The notes beneath the pieces were generated by a model. The model saw nothing but the letters and a program-made list of their open reading frames with translations, had not been told where the DNA came from and made no database searches. A stretch of 64,000 nucleotides of DNA from Arcticibacterium sp964021845 (GTDB taxonomy: Bacteria > Bacteroidota > Bacteroidia > Cytophagales > Spirosomataceae), in the NCBI RefSeq assembly GCF_964021845.1, contig NZ_CAXHZC010000001.1:434001-498000 (forward strand), given 5' to 3'. Both the position numbers and the translations under genes were made by a program. Positions 18,220 to 27,400 of the stretch are shown one piece after another (positions within the stretch are counted from its first letter, which is position 1; every line of letters starts with the position of its first letter).

Positions 18220-19126
18220 TGGTTTCTTTTAGAATTCCTTCTTTCATGGCGTATTTTGATATTTTAATAGTATTCATACCAAAATTTTGAATCAAATAAC
18301 GGATTAAGCAAACCGCCACCACTATCATTTCTACTCGTAGTTCTATCATGCCAGGAATAGCCATTCTCTCTTCTCTGTTAAGAGTCAAGAGTTTCTCATA
18401 AATGTCAATAAACTCTTCCATGGGGTAGTCAAATCCTACTTGGTTTTCAGGCGTAGCTTCTCCTGTTTTTTTGAAGTAATACATGTTGTTTAAGGTATCA
18501 TAACTTCCAGAAGAACCCACCATAATGGCAGGGGAATATTGATGGCAGGCATTCGCCAATGGCAATAATTTTTCTCTAAGGTAATCGTCAAGTTTATTGA
18601 CCGAAGTATGAGGAATAGGGTCTTTGTCCATGAATAATTCCATCATTCTCTGGCCGCCTATTTCTAAACTCTTTTTCCAAAGAACGCCAGCCTCATTACA
18701 AATAATAAATTCTACACTTCCGCCGCCTATGTCTACTATCAAATTATTATCCTTAATAAAGACGGCTTGGCTTACTCCTTTATAAATCAATTCTGCCTCA
18801 CGGTCTCCTGATATTACCTGAACCTTTATTCCGGTAGCATCTTCAATAGCTTTTAGGACTTCAGCTTGGTTGCTGGCACTTCTAAGGGCGGAGGTGCCAA
18901 AAGCGAAGATTTGATTTAAGGGAATATCAGATTCTACAATCTTATCTTTAAACTCAGTCAAAACTGCTACGCCCCTTTCTATGCCGTCTTTAGTGATAAT
19001 TCCTTGATTAATGCCTCCCATACCTATTTTGGCAGCTTTGGAGGTTTTGAACAAAATGTTGTTTTGCTGGTCTACTATAAGTAAGTGGAACGTGTTGGTT
19101 CCTAAATCTATGATTGCTCTTTTCAA
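18209..19126 (-). CDS. Ppx/GppA-family phosphatase
   Basis: 305 aa. Actin-like ATPase fold with the phosphate 1 motif IDLGTNTFHLLI at the N-terminus and the phosphate 2 motif VDIGGGSVEFI near residue 133-143. GTSALRSASN lies between. The family removes terminal phosphate from polyphosphate or from pppGpp. This short form (about 300 residues, no HD-like C-terminal domain) is common in Bacteroidota, and which substrate it uses is not evident. It sits in the run pepP - ppx - NFACT, overlapping the NFACT gene by 11 bases and lying 60 bases after pepP. Confidence 0.85.
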   Translation of the reverse strand: MKRAIIDLGTNTFHLLIVDQQNNILFKTSKAAKIGMGGINQGIITKDGIERGVAVLTEFKDKIVESDIPLNQIFAFGTSALRSASNQAEVLKAIEDATGIKVQVISGDREAELIYKGVSQAVFIKDNNLIVDIGGGSVEFIICNEAGVLWKKSLEIGGQRMMELFMDKDPIPHTSVNKLDDYLREKLLPLANACHQYSPAIMVGSSGSYDTLNNMYYFKKTGEATPENQVGFDYPMEEFIDIYEKLLTLNREERMAIPGMIELRVEMIVVAVCLIRYLIQNFGMNTIKISKYAMKEGILKETNAL

Positions 19127-19186
19127 TGGAATTTCTTTAATGGAACTGCGAATTTAGAGCTAATCCGTTTTACTTTTTAGAAAAGC

Positions 19187-20479
19187 TTAAGCTTTTGCCA
19201 TCATCGCTTCAATATCTTCAGTTTCTATGGGGATATCTGCACCTAAGTCGATGTTTCCTTTTTCTGTAATCAGAATATCGTTTTCCAGCCTGATTCCGAT
19301 TCCTTCTTCCATAATATAGATGCCAGGCTCACAAGTGAAGAGCATGCCAGCTTTAAATTCTGCATCTTTAGGCCCTACATCATGTACATCTAAACCTAAA
19401 TAGTGCGACACGCCATGCGGGAAGTACTTTCTATATAAAGGTTTTTTCGGGTCTTGGGCCTTTATTTCTTTTTGGGTCAAAAGTCCTAAAGAAATAAGCT
19501 TTTTTTCCATGTAACTAATTGTCTCCTTTCTCAGGTTCGCCATGGTGTTTCCTGCTACTATTCTCTCTTTAGAAAACTTAAAAACAGCTAGGACGGCATT
19601 GTAAACCTCTTTTTGCCTTTTGGTGAATTTTCCATTGACGGGAAAACACCTTGTAATGTCAGCATTATAATTGCCGTATTCGGCACCAAAATCCAATAAA
19701 ACTAAGTCGCCATCTTGACAAATTTCATTATTGCTAATATAATGAAGTACGCAGGCATTTTTGCCAGAAGCCACTATCGGTTGAAAAGCATGCCCCCTTG
19801 ATTTGTTCAGCAAGAATTGATAGGTCAGTTCTGCCTCTAATTTATATTCAGGGATGCCTGGTTTTAGTTTTTCAGCAAAAACTTGCAAGGCTTTTTTACT
19901 AATAGAAATAGCCTTTTTGATTTGTGTTAGTTCTTCTGGCTCTTTAATACTCCTGAGTTCCCAAAGAATAGGAGCTAGTTTTTTGGGTTTCTTGACACCA
20001 AAGGCCTTACGAATCCATTTGTTGAACTGAATATTTTCAGAAATAAAATCTTCGTTTTTGCCAGTGTGCTCATTTGAGTTTAAGTAAACCTTGCAAGCAA
20101 GGTCAATGTTTTCATCAAGGAAGTCGTCAATTTCGTCAGACCATTTGACCGTTTTAATGCCACTTAATTCTTGTGCTTGCTCTTTTGAAAGTTTTTCACC
20201 TTCCCAAATTTTAAGATGCTCGTTGGTCTCTCTTATAAAAAGAATTTCCCTGAACTTCTTTTTAGGATGGTCAGGGAAAAGTAGGAGGTAAGTTTCTTCT
20301 TGGTCTATACCTGTTAAGTAGAATAAGTCTGAGTTTTGTTTGAAACCCATTATCCCATCTGCATTAGTTGGCAGCACATCATTTGATGTCAATAAAGCTA
20401 TGCTGTTCTTTTTTAAAGCAGCTTTCAGCTTCTTTCTTTTTTTGATGTAAAGCTCTTTTGGGAGGGGAGTGTAACGCAT
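19187..20479 (-). CDS. pepP: Xaa-Pro aminopeptidase (aminopeptidase P)
   Basis: About 430 aa from the ATG at 20479 (MRYTPLPKEL). The open frame extends to a TTG at 20503 overlapping vapC, which I judge less likely. An N-terminal creatinase-like domain (about 1-170) precedes the pita-bread metallopeptidase: LLDFGAEYGNYNADITR with two metal Asp residues, HGVSHYLGLDVHD with the metal His, CEPGIYI with a metal Glu, and GIRLENDILIT with the last Glu. It removes N-terminal residues before proline, using two Mn(II). It starts 17 bases after vapC, so it may share the toxin-antitoxin promoter. Confidence 0.9.
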   Translation of the reverse strand: MRYTPLPKELYIKKRKKLKAALKKNSIALLTSNDVLPTNADGIMGFKQNSDLFYLTGIDQEETYLLLFPDHPKKKFREILFIRETNEHLKIWEGEKLSKEQAQELSGIKTVKWSDEIDDFLDENIDLACKVYLNSNEHTGKNEDFISENIQFNKWIRKAFGVKKPKKLAPILWELRSIKEPEELTQIKKAISISKKALQVFAEKLKPGIPEYKLEAELTYQFLLNKSRGHAFQPIVASGKNACVLHYISNNEICQDGDLVLLDFGAEYGNYNADITRCFPVNGKFTKRQKEVYNAVLAVFKFSKERIVAGNTMANLRKETISYMEKKLISLGLLTQKEIKAQDPKKPLYRKYFPHGVSHYLGLDVHDVGPKDAEFKAGMLFTCEPGIYIMEEGIGIRLENDILITEKGNIDLGADIPIETEDIEAMMAKA

Positions 20480-20496
20480 ATTTTGTACTTGAGTTT

Positions 20497-20889
20497 CTAC
20501 CAAATTATTTCTACATCCTTATATCTTTTAAAAACCGAGTCTCTTGAAATCAGTTTGATTTTTTCAATCTTTGATTGACATAGGATTATCCGGTCAAAAG
20601 GGTCCTTATGGATATTTTCTAATTTATTTAAAGCTAGAATATGTTTGAAAGTAATAGGTAGCGTTTTAATTTGATTAAGATTTAGAACCTCAGCTAGTTC
20701 TTCGAATGAGATGCCCAGTTGAAGTTTTCCTAAATTTATTTTAAGCCCAATTTCCCAAATACTAGCTATACTTACATAGCATTCGTTCTCAGTATCTGTA
20801 ATGATTTTTTGAATCTTCTTGGGCATTTCTTTACTCCCAGAAAGAAACCAAATAAGAGCATGGCTATCTAAAAGGTAGGGGGTATTCAT
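20497..20889 (-). CDS. VapC-like PIN-domain toxin
   Basis: 130 aa. PIN-domain nuclease with the acidic residues expected for Mg(II) binding: D8 (LLDSHALIW), E46 (ASIWEIGLK), D96/D99 (HKDPFDRIIL) and D117 (ISRDSVF). VapC toxins cleave tRNA or rRNA when their antitoxin is lost. The gene starts within the antitoxin stop codon (TAATG overlap), typical of a coupled type II module. It is followed closely by pepP, an unusual housekeeping neighbour. All acidic positions are present, so it looks intact. Confidence 0.85.
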   Translation of the reverse strand: MNTPYLLDSHALIWFLSGSKEMPKKIQKIITDTENECYVSIASIWEIGLKINLGKLQLGISFEELAEVLNLNQIKTLPITFKHILALNKLENIHKDPFDRIILCQSKIEKIKLISRDSVFKRYKDVEIIW

Positions 20890-21095
20890 TACATATATTC
20901 CTTGAAATCCTCTAATGGCTCATCAAAGTCATTGGTCATGGAAATCTTCCCTTTTAAAACACCAAATTGCCTGTTTTTTGATGACTTCGGCTCTCTATCC
21001 ATTTTAAACTTTAAAAACTCTATAAAGTCTAAAACTTCTTTTTTTAAATCGCTAGGAAGAGATTCCAATTGAGTATAAAGACTTAAATTTTCCAT
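20889..21095 (-). CDS. DUF2281-type VapB antitoxin
   Basis: 68 aa from the ATG at 21095 (MENLSLYTQLESLP). The open frame runs on upstream but the homology starts here. The pattern LPSDLKKEVLDFIEFLKFK is the DUF2281 N-terminal helix. A basic middle (SSKNRQFGVLKGK) and an acidic C-terminus (DFDEPLEDFKEYM), which would wrap the toxin, follow. It pairs with the PIN toxin through a one-base TAATG overlap and probably autoregulates the pair. Confidence 0.8.
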   Translation of the reverse strand: MENLSLYTQLESLPSDLKKEVLDFIEFLKFKMDREPKSSKNRQFGVLKGKISMTNDFDEPLEDFKEYM

Positions 21096-21143
21096 ATTCA
21101 AAGTTAGTAAAAAGGAAGGAAGAATCAATTCATTATTTTACGC

Positions 21144-21977
21144 CTACAAATCACTATCCTCGTTAACTCTCAAAACCATTAAACCAGAATGCTTTTTGAT
21201 TCTATCTAGGTATGACTGTAATGTTTCATCTGAGATAACAATCTTTTTCTCTTCTGAAGAAGCATGCATGAAATGAAGTTGGTCACCTTTCCAGTAAGCT
21301 AGACCTTCATGGTTTACATCAAGTCCGCCAATGTTAGAAGTAAAAGCTAAAATATCTCCATTTTGAATTCCTTCTGCCACATCAGCAAGGTTTTCTTTTT
21401 TGATTTCATGGAATTCATATCTGCTTACCGCTTTTTCCATAGTTTTTATCTGATTCCAAACGGCATCGTTTGTCTTGAAAGCAGGATAGTATTGACGGTG
21501 GGTGCTCATGAAGTTGATAGGCTTTGGTGCTGCTTCACCTAGTTCAGGTGTTAAATCTGTTACTACGCCGTTCTTTTCAGCCAATTTTGCCCACTCAAAA
21601 AAGTAATGTACTCTAGACGCATACCCATTAATCTCACCATCTCTATAGCGTAGGTACTGAATCTCTTCTTTTAAGTTATCTAGACCAGTATCGTCATACT
21701 CTGATGTTAGCACCATGGCAAGCATTGTTTCTACAAAAGTGTAACAATCAAAGCCATCAAGTCTACAAATTAAAGCTTCTTTTGGAGCTTCAAGCGTACC
21801 ACCAATATATGGACGGCCAAGGAATTTCTTCCCGATTTCAATCATCTTATCTCCTCTTGTTTCTGAGGTAAGGTTTGATGTAAAGTCTTTTACTAATTTC
21901 TCGTCAGCAGACTGTGAAAGAGCAGTTTGACCTATGAAAAGACATAGGAAAAAAACGAAGGTGTTTGTTGTTTTCAA
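21144..21977 (-). CDS. DUF1460 (N-acetylmuramoyl-L-alanine amidase-like) secreted protein
   Basis: 277 aa starting with TTG. No in-frame ATG precedes the clear signal peptide (1-22, ending TALSQS). The DUF1460 NlpC/P60-like core is visible: GRPYIGGTLE, then GFDCYTFVETMLAM with the catalytic Cys, the helix YRDGEINGYASRVHYF, GDILAFTSNIGGLDVNHEGLAYW with the catalytic His, and FMHASS. Members cleave peptidoglycan stem peptides or muramyl amides in the periplasm. A candidate -7 box TATATTTG lies at 22037-22030. Confidence 0.85.
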   Translation of the reverse strand: MKTTNTFVFFLCLFIGQTALSQSADEKLVKDFTSNLTSETRGDKMIEIGKKFLGRPYIGGTLEAPKEALICRLDGFDCYTFVETMLAMVLTSEYDDTGLDNLKEEIQYLRYRDGEINGYASRVHYFFEWAKLAEKNGVVTDLTPELGEAAPKPINFMSTHRQYYPAFKTNDAVWNQIKTMEKAVSRYEFHEIKKENLADVAEGIQNGDILAFTSNIGGLDVNHEGLAYWKGDQLHFMHASSEEKKIVISDETLQSYLDRIKKHSGLMVLRVNEDSDL

Positions 21978-22029
21978 TTGAAACGATTTGTTGTTAATTT
22001 ATTAAAAGGAAAATCACCGAAATATTGTG

Positions 22030-22037
22030 CAAATATA
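22030..22037 (-). promoter_or_regulatory. Candidate -7 box for the DUF1460 gene
   Basis: Minus strand TATATTTG fits TAnnTTTG, with a TTG about 23 bases further upstream as a weak -33 element. The 5' UTR would be about 47 bases. Confidence 0.35.
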
Positions 22038-22136
22038 CTTCAAATATTAGTTGATAATTTCAATTTGGGTTCAGCTTATTTTAGATTTAAAACCATCTCA
22101 AAACGGATTTTATATGCTAATTCCCTTGTACTTTTT

Positions 22137-22144
22137 TACCTTTG
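22137..22144 (+). promoter_or_regulatory. Candidate -7 box for the gatC-gatA operon
   Basis: TACCTTTG matches TAnnTTTG exactly, 87 bases before the gatC ATG and in the divergent gap with the DUF1460 gene. The -33 region is unclear. Confidence 0.5.
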
Positions 22145-22231
22145 TGGCTTGTTTGGAAACCTAGGTTCGAAAACAAGCGTTTAAAGGAAATTTAGAAAGG
22201 TAATAAAATTGCCGAAACTGCTTGATTAGCA

Positions 22232-22492
22232 ATGAGTAAAACAATGACACTGGAAGTGCTATCCAGTATAAAAGGTGCCGAGTCTTCGGAAGCCGTAGAG
22301 AAACTGTTTGAGGTTATCAAAGGAGCAAATACTACTTTAGATAATGCAAAGGGCGTGTCGGCTGTCAATTTAGACAGTCTTAGGCCTGATACGGTAATTG
22401 AAAGTTCTGAGATTGAAAAGAACTTAATCAAGGCTAATTTTCCAATTGAAAAGAATGGTTATTTGGTAGTTTCTAAAGTGATAGAGGAATAA
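22232..22492 (+). CDS. gatC: Asp-tRNA(Asn)/Glu-tRNA(Gln) amidotransferase subunit C
   Basis: 86 aa. Small GatC subunit, recognised mainly by its C-terminal half: LDSLRPDTV (equivalent to the LRED turn) followed by NFPIEKNGYLVVSKVIEE. Its N-terminal helix is diverged. GatC wraps around GatA and GatB and stabilises the complex. It is first in the operon and lies 2 bases before gatA. Confidence 0.85.
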   Translation: MSKTMTLEVLSSIKGAESSEAVEKLFEVIKGANTTLDNAKGVSAVNLDSLRPDTVIESSEIEKNLIKANFPIEKNGYLVVSKVIEE

Positions 22493-22494
22493 TT

Positions 22495-23898
22495 ATGGAG
22501 TCAGAGATTTTAAAACTGCACAATGCCCTTTTGAATAAGGAAACTACTTGTGTGTCGCTCGTTCAGGGTAAATTAGATAGTTTGGCTGCCAGCACCAATA
22601 ATTCAGCAAACTTTGTATTAACGGAAAAGGCTTTGGAAAAAGCGGCTGCTGTTGATGCAAAAATTAAGGAAGGTGAGTCAATCGGTCTTTTAGAAGGTAT
22701 TCCTTTTGGATTAAAAGATGTTTATCTTTTGCAAGGGGAGCCTGCTTCTGCCAGTTCTGATTTTCTTAAAAAGTATATTTCGCCCTATACGGCTACTGCC
22801 ATCCAAAAATTGATTGACGCAGGTGCTATTCCTATTGTCAAAGAAAACTGTGACAGTTTCGGGCACGGTAGTAGTACAGAGAATACGGTTTTTGGCTCTG
22901 CAAAAAATGCATTGGACGAAAATAAAGTAGCAGGTGGCTCCAGTGGCGGAAGTGCCGTAAATGTGGCTAAGGACTACACTACGTTTTCTATCGGTGGAGA
23001 TACGGGTGGTTCGGTTCGTCAGCCGGCTGGTTATAATAAGGTTTATGGCTTGAAGCCTACTTATGGTAGAATTTCACGCTATGGCTTAATGGCTTATGCA
23101 TCTTCTACAGACGTGGTAGGGGCTATTGCTAGGAACTTAGAAGATGTTAGAATAGTATTGAATGTGTTAAGCGGAAAAGATTATCATGACCAAACCACTA
23201 TTGATTCAAAGCCAGTTTCAAAAGAAGTTTTAGGTAACACAGAAGATGCAAAGACTTTGAAAGTAGGGTACTATAAAAACTTTATAGAAACTGAAGCTAT
23301 CCACCCAAATATCAAGAAGGACTTTCTGGCTTTGTTAAATAAGTTGAAAAGCGAGGGTGTTTCTGTAGAAGCTCTAGATTTTTACGAAAGTGATACACTG
23401 GTTTCTACCTACTATACCTTAGCTATGGCTGAAACAGCCTCAAATTTGGCAAGGTTAGACGGAACGAATTATGGTGATAGAAAAGATGGTAAAAACCTGA
23501 AAGAGATATACGCCCAAACGCGTTCTGATAACTTCACGGAAGAAACCAAAAGAAGAATAGTAGGAGGGAATCAAGTACTTTCTACGGGGCATTCAGAAGC
23601 TATTTATCTAAAAGCAAGAGCTTTAAGAGATGAGATTTCGGATAAGTTTTCTTCTGATTTTAAACAAGTTGATATCATACTATCGCCCGTTACACCTCAG
23701 CCAACACCTATAATTGGGGAAAACCTAAAGGACCCATTGGCCATGTATCTTTCAGATGCTTACACGGTTGGTTTTAGTTTGGGTGGCTTGCCTACACTAA
23801 CGGTTCCGCAAGGAACTGAGACGGGTATGCAAATTACCGCTGATAAATGTGGAGAAGATAAAGTCTTACAATTCGCTAACTACATAAACAGCATTTAA
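22495..23898 (+). CDS. gatA: Asp-tRNA(Asn)/Glu-tRNA(Gln) amidotransferase subunit A
   Basis: 467 aa. Amidase-signature enzyme with the full Ser-cisSer-Lys triad: K74 (GIPFGLKDV), S149 (AGGSSGGSA) and S173 (GGDTGGSVRQPA). It hydrolyses glutamine, and the ammonia is channelled to GatB, which amidates Asp-tRNA(Asn) or Glu-tRNA(Gln). Length is normal. It follows gatC by 2 bases. The gatB part of the complex lies 518 bases on, because a four-helix-bundle cassette intervenes. Confidence 0.95.
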   Translation: MESEILKLHNALLNKETTCVSLVQGKLDSLAASTNNSANFVLTEKALEKAAAVDAKIKEGESIGLLEGIPFGLKDVYLLQGEPASASSDFLKKYISPYTATAIQKLIDAGAIPIVKENCDSFGHGSSTENTVFGSAKNALDENKVAGGSSGGSAVNVAKDYTTFSIGGDTGGSVRQPAGYNKVYGLKPTYGRISRYGLMAYASSTDVVGAIARNLEDVRIVLNVLSGKDYHDQTTIDSKPVSKEVLGNTEDAKTLKVGYYKNFIETEAIHPNIKKDFLALLNKLKSEGVSVEALDFYESDTLVSTYYTLAMAETASNLARLDGTNYGDRKDGKNLKEIYAQTRSDNFTEETKRRIVGGNQVLSTGHSEAIYLKARALRDEISDKFSSDFKQVDIILSPVTPQPTPIIGENLKDPLAMYLSDAYTVGFSLGGLPTLTVPQGTETGMQITADKCGEDKVLQFANYINSI

Positions 23899-23907
23899 AC
23901 TTTGAGA

Positions 23908-23947
23908 CAATGATGTAATGTTTCAATGCACCAATGATAAAATGGTT
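23908..23947 (+). repeat. Left AATG array: five 8-bp units
   Basis: Five contiguous 8-mers NAATGNNN begin at 23908, 23916, 23924, 23932 and 23940, starting 10 bases after the gatA stop. They precede the four-helix-bundle gene and are matched by a reverse-complement array after it. Units 2-3 (TAATGTTT CAATGCAC) closely resemble units 3-4 of the gene-less element at 9937. Confidence 0.75.
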
Positions 23948-23974
23948 TAGTAATAAGGTTTAAATAAATATGGC

Positions 23975-24343
23975 ATGAGTGAGAAAAGTGTTTTTATTGA
24001 GAAAATGAAGTCAAGAACAAAGAAGTTTGCTGTTGACGTAATTTTCCTTTGTGATACTTTGAAGAAAAATAAAGCCTCTTCGGTCATAACATATCAACTC
24101 GTGAAGTCTGCAACTTCAACAGGTGCGAATTATAGAGCAGCTTGTAGAGCAAGGTCAAAAAAAGAGTTTTTTAGTAAGATATGTATTGTAGAAGAAGAAG
24201 CGGACGAGTCTGAGTATTGGCTTGAAATTATACAAGACACCAGTATGACAGAAAGTAGTGCGGAATTAAATAGGCTTTTAATAGAAGCGAATGAAATTTC
24301 TCGAATCATAACAAAGGCTAAAGATACAACATACAACAGTTAA
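23975..24343 (+). CDS. Four-helix-bundle protein (S23/Avd-like family)
   Basis: 122 aa, all helical. It matches the four helix bundle family first seen in 23S rRNA intervening sequences: an N-terminal helix with KKFAVDVIFLCDTL, the conserved VIYQL-type turn (here SSVITYQLVKSATSTGANY), then RAACRARSKKEFFSKI, EEEADESEYWLEI, and a last helix with EANEISRIITKAK. Relatives include Avd of diversity-generating retroelements, a nucleic-acid-binding pentamer. Function of the stand-alone form is unknown. It lies within the gat operon between gatA and gatB-aspS, bracketed by inverted 8-bp-period arrays (23908-23947 and 24357-24396). It seems to be inserted cargo rather than part of tRNA metabolism. No reverse transcriptase or template repeat is nearby. 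Confidence 0.8.
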   Translation: MSEKSVFIEKMKSRTKKFAVDVIFLCDTLKKNKASSVITYQLVKSATSTGANYRAACRARSKKEFFSKICIVEEEADESEYWLEIIQDTSMTESSAELNRLLIEANEISRIITKAKDTTYNS

Positions 24344-24356
24344 AGATGAATTATTT

Positions 24357-24396
24357 GAGCATTGATGCATTAATTCATTGAAGCATTAGAACATTG
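24357..24396 (+). repeat. Right CATT array: five 8-bp units
   Basis: Five contiguous 8-mers NNNCATTN begin at 24357, 24365, 24373, 24381 and 24389. A sixth degenerate unit may precede them at 24349. They are the reverse complement in pattern of the left array. In RNA the two arrays could pair as 5-bp steps spaced by 3-base loops, closing a stem around the four-helix-bundle ORF. The array ends 20 bases before the gatB-aspS start codon. Confidence 0.75.
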
Positions 24397-24416
24397 ATGT
24401 TACCAAAACATAGATA

Positions 24417-27400
24417 ATGGTACAAGATTTAGAAAAACAATTAGAGCAAGAGGGCCTTGAGGTAGTTATTGGCTTAGAAACTCATATCAGACTTAATACA
24501 AAGACTAAGCTTTTTTGTGCCTGCCCTAATACGGAGGCAGAAGAGCCTAATACCAATATTTGCTCTGTTTGTACGGGGCAAATGGGTGTTTTGCCAGCTA
24601 TAAATAGTGAGGCCATAAGAAAAGCTATCATTTTTGGGAAAGCAGTGAATTCTACTTTTTCAAATGGTGTGATTTGCTGGGATAGAAAGCATTACGAATA
24701 TCCTGATAATCCTAAGAACTTCCAGCTGACTCAGTTTCAAAAACCTATCATTCCTGATGGAGAAATAAACTGTTATAGAGATAACGGAACTACTTTTTCT
24801 GTACAGCTAGAGCAGGTGCACTTAGAAGAAGATGCTGCCAAAATGGTGCATGAGCGTAAGCAAACTTTGGTGGACTTTAACAAAGGCGGTGTGCCGCTTA
24901 TAGAGGTAGTTACCAAACCTTGCATAAAAACCTTAAAAGACGCTGCGACTTATGCTCAATATGTACAGCGTATAGTGCAAAACCTAGGCATTTCTGAAGC
25001 TAACCTGGAAAAAGGAGAGTTTAAATCTGACGTTTCGGTTTCTTTAAGAAAGAAAGGCACCGATGTGCTAAACCCAAGAACAGAGATAAAAAACCTAAAC
25101 TCCTTTAAGTTTATGGTAGAAGCTCTTAATGAGGAAGTTACAAAACAACTGGCTTATTATAAAGAGCATAAAGAACCAAGGCCCGACCAAACAACGGTAC
25201 TTTGGGATGCAGATTTGAAGCAAACCAAGGTGATGCGTAAAAAGGAATTTGCTGCAGATTACCGTTACGCTTTAGAGCCAGATATTCCTTTTGTGAACAT
25301 TGAAACCGAAGTAGCAGAAACGCAAGTTGATGAAAGACTTCTTCCTTTTGCCATAGAGAGCACATTGATAAATGGTGGTGTTAGACCTCAGGATGCGAAA
25401 TTCTTTACTTCTGATTCGCTAAGGTCAGATATGTTTACGGCTATTAATAAAGAGCTTGATGATACAGCTTTTGTAGCCAAAACGCTTCTGAATAACCTGA
25501 AAACGGAAGAGTATTCGGCCATTGAAAATGCTGGTGACTTGGTTAATATTTTTGGTGCATTGCAATCTGGAAGTATTACACAGATTTTGCTTCAAAACGC
25601 TATCAAAGAATTGATTCAAAACCCAAGTTTTGATTATCAAACGTATTTCAAAGAGAACAGCATTTCAGACGATGCTTTAGTAGAAACCATTGCAAAGGTA
25701 ATTACCGAAAATCAAGCTACTGCCGACGAAATTAAAGGTGGAAATCAAGGTAAGGCAGGGATTCTGGTAGGAAAAGTTTTACAAGTGGTTGGAAAAGGAG
25801 CGAACGGGAAAGTTGTTCGTGAAATGATTCTGACACAGCTGAATGCTGAAAAAATTGCAAGTGAAACTTCAGCCAAGGAAGCTAAGAGCACGGCTAACCG
25901 TCAAAAAGCAACGGACCTTGATGAAGATGTAAGATTTACAGATATAGTAGTAAAAGATAGATACAGAACGCATCAAATATCGCAGGTTTCCGAGCAGGTG
26001 CTTGACCAAGAAGTTACGCTTTCTGGCTGGGTAGCTAGTGTGAGAGACCACGGAGAGTTGGTGTTCATTGACCTTAGAGATAACTCCTATGAGGTTATGC
26101 AAATCAGGCTCGATAGAGCAAATATTGCTGAGATAGATTTGTTTGCGAAGCTAAAGCCAGAATCTGTTATCATGGTGACAGGTTCTGTTATCAAAAGACA
26201 AGAAGACGATTTTAACGCAGGAATTAGAACGGGTACTTTAGAGCTTAATGCTTCTGAATTAGAAGTTATTAATGCCGCTAGTACTTTGCCTTTTGAAATT
26301 AAGCGTGCCGCCAAAACTAGTGAAAACGTTCGTTTCAAATATAAATATTTAGACCATAGAAGTGCCGAAGCTCGTCAGGCCATTATTAATCGTCATAAGG
26401 TTATAAAGTTGATACGCGATGTGCTGGATACTGAGGAATTCATTGAGGTAGAAACTCCAATATTGACCGCAGGTACTGACGAAGGTGCAAGAGAATTTAT
26501 AGTGCCTAGCCGGAAGTTTGCTGGTAAGTTTTATACACTTCCGCAGGCTCCACAGCAATTTAAGCAAATGCTGATGGTGGGTGGTTTTGAGAAATATTTC
26601 CAAATAGCCAGATGCTTTAGAGATGAAGATTCGCGTGGCGACAGACAGCCTGAGTTTACGCAGTTGGATATTGAGATGGCTTATGTGAGCATGCAAGACG
26701 TGATTGACATTAACACCAAACTATTTAATGAGGTGGTCAATAAAGTGTACGGCAAAAAATGGAAGTTGCATCCTTTCAAAGTTTTGACTTACAAAGAGTC
26801 GATGGATAAATATGGCTGCGACAGACCAGACCTTAGGTTTGGCCTAGAAATGCAGGATATTACGGATATAGTCAAAGAAACTGAGTTTCAAGTTTTCGCT
26901 AAGCCAATAGAAGACGGTGGAATAGTGAAGTGTATCAAAGTAGGTGCAGAATTACAGAAAACCAGACTTTCTAAAGGACAAATAGAGAAACTGACCGCTA
27001 CCGCTCAAAGTCATGGGCTTGGTGGGTTGGCTTATATTATTGTTAATGAGAATGATTTACAGTCGCCTATTATTAAGTTTTTAGGAGAAGAAGTGGCTGC
27101 CAATATTATTAAAGCTACAGATGCCCAAGTAGGGGATATTGTTTTCTTTTCTGCTGCTGATTATAAAACGGCAAATACCGCACTTGATGCTGTCAGACAA
27201 GATTTAGGAGCTATTTTGAAACTGGTTAAGCCTAAAGAATTGCATCCAGCTTGGGTGATTGATTTCCCATTCTTTGAAAAAACAGACGAAGGAAGGTGGA
27301 CGTTTACCCATAACCCATTCTCTATGCCGAAAATAGAAGATGTGGACAAACACATGAGCGGTGAAAATGTAGGTGATATTATAGCTCAGCAGTATGACAT

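Noticed and set aside
22192..22431. 79-codon minus-strand frame opposite gatC
   Set aside because: gatC on the plus strand is the real gene by operon position and GatC C-terminal motif.
23975..24343. Four-helix-bundle gene considered as Avd of a diversity-generating retroelement
   Set aside because: No reverse transcriptase, template repeat or variable-repeat target is present in the window.
26349..26696. 115-codon minus-strand frame inside gatB-aspS
   Set aside because: Antisense to the conserved AspRS catalytic region.
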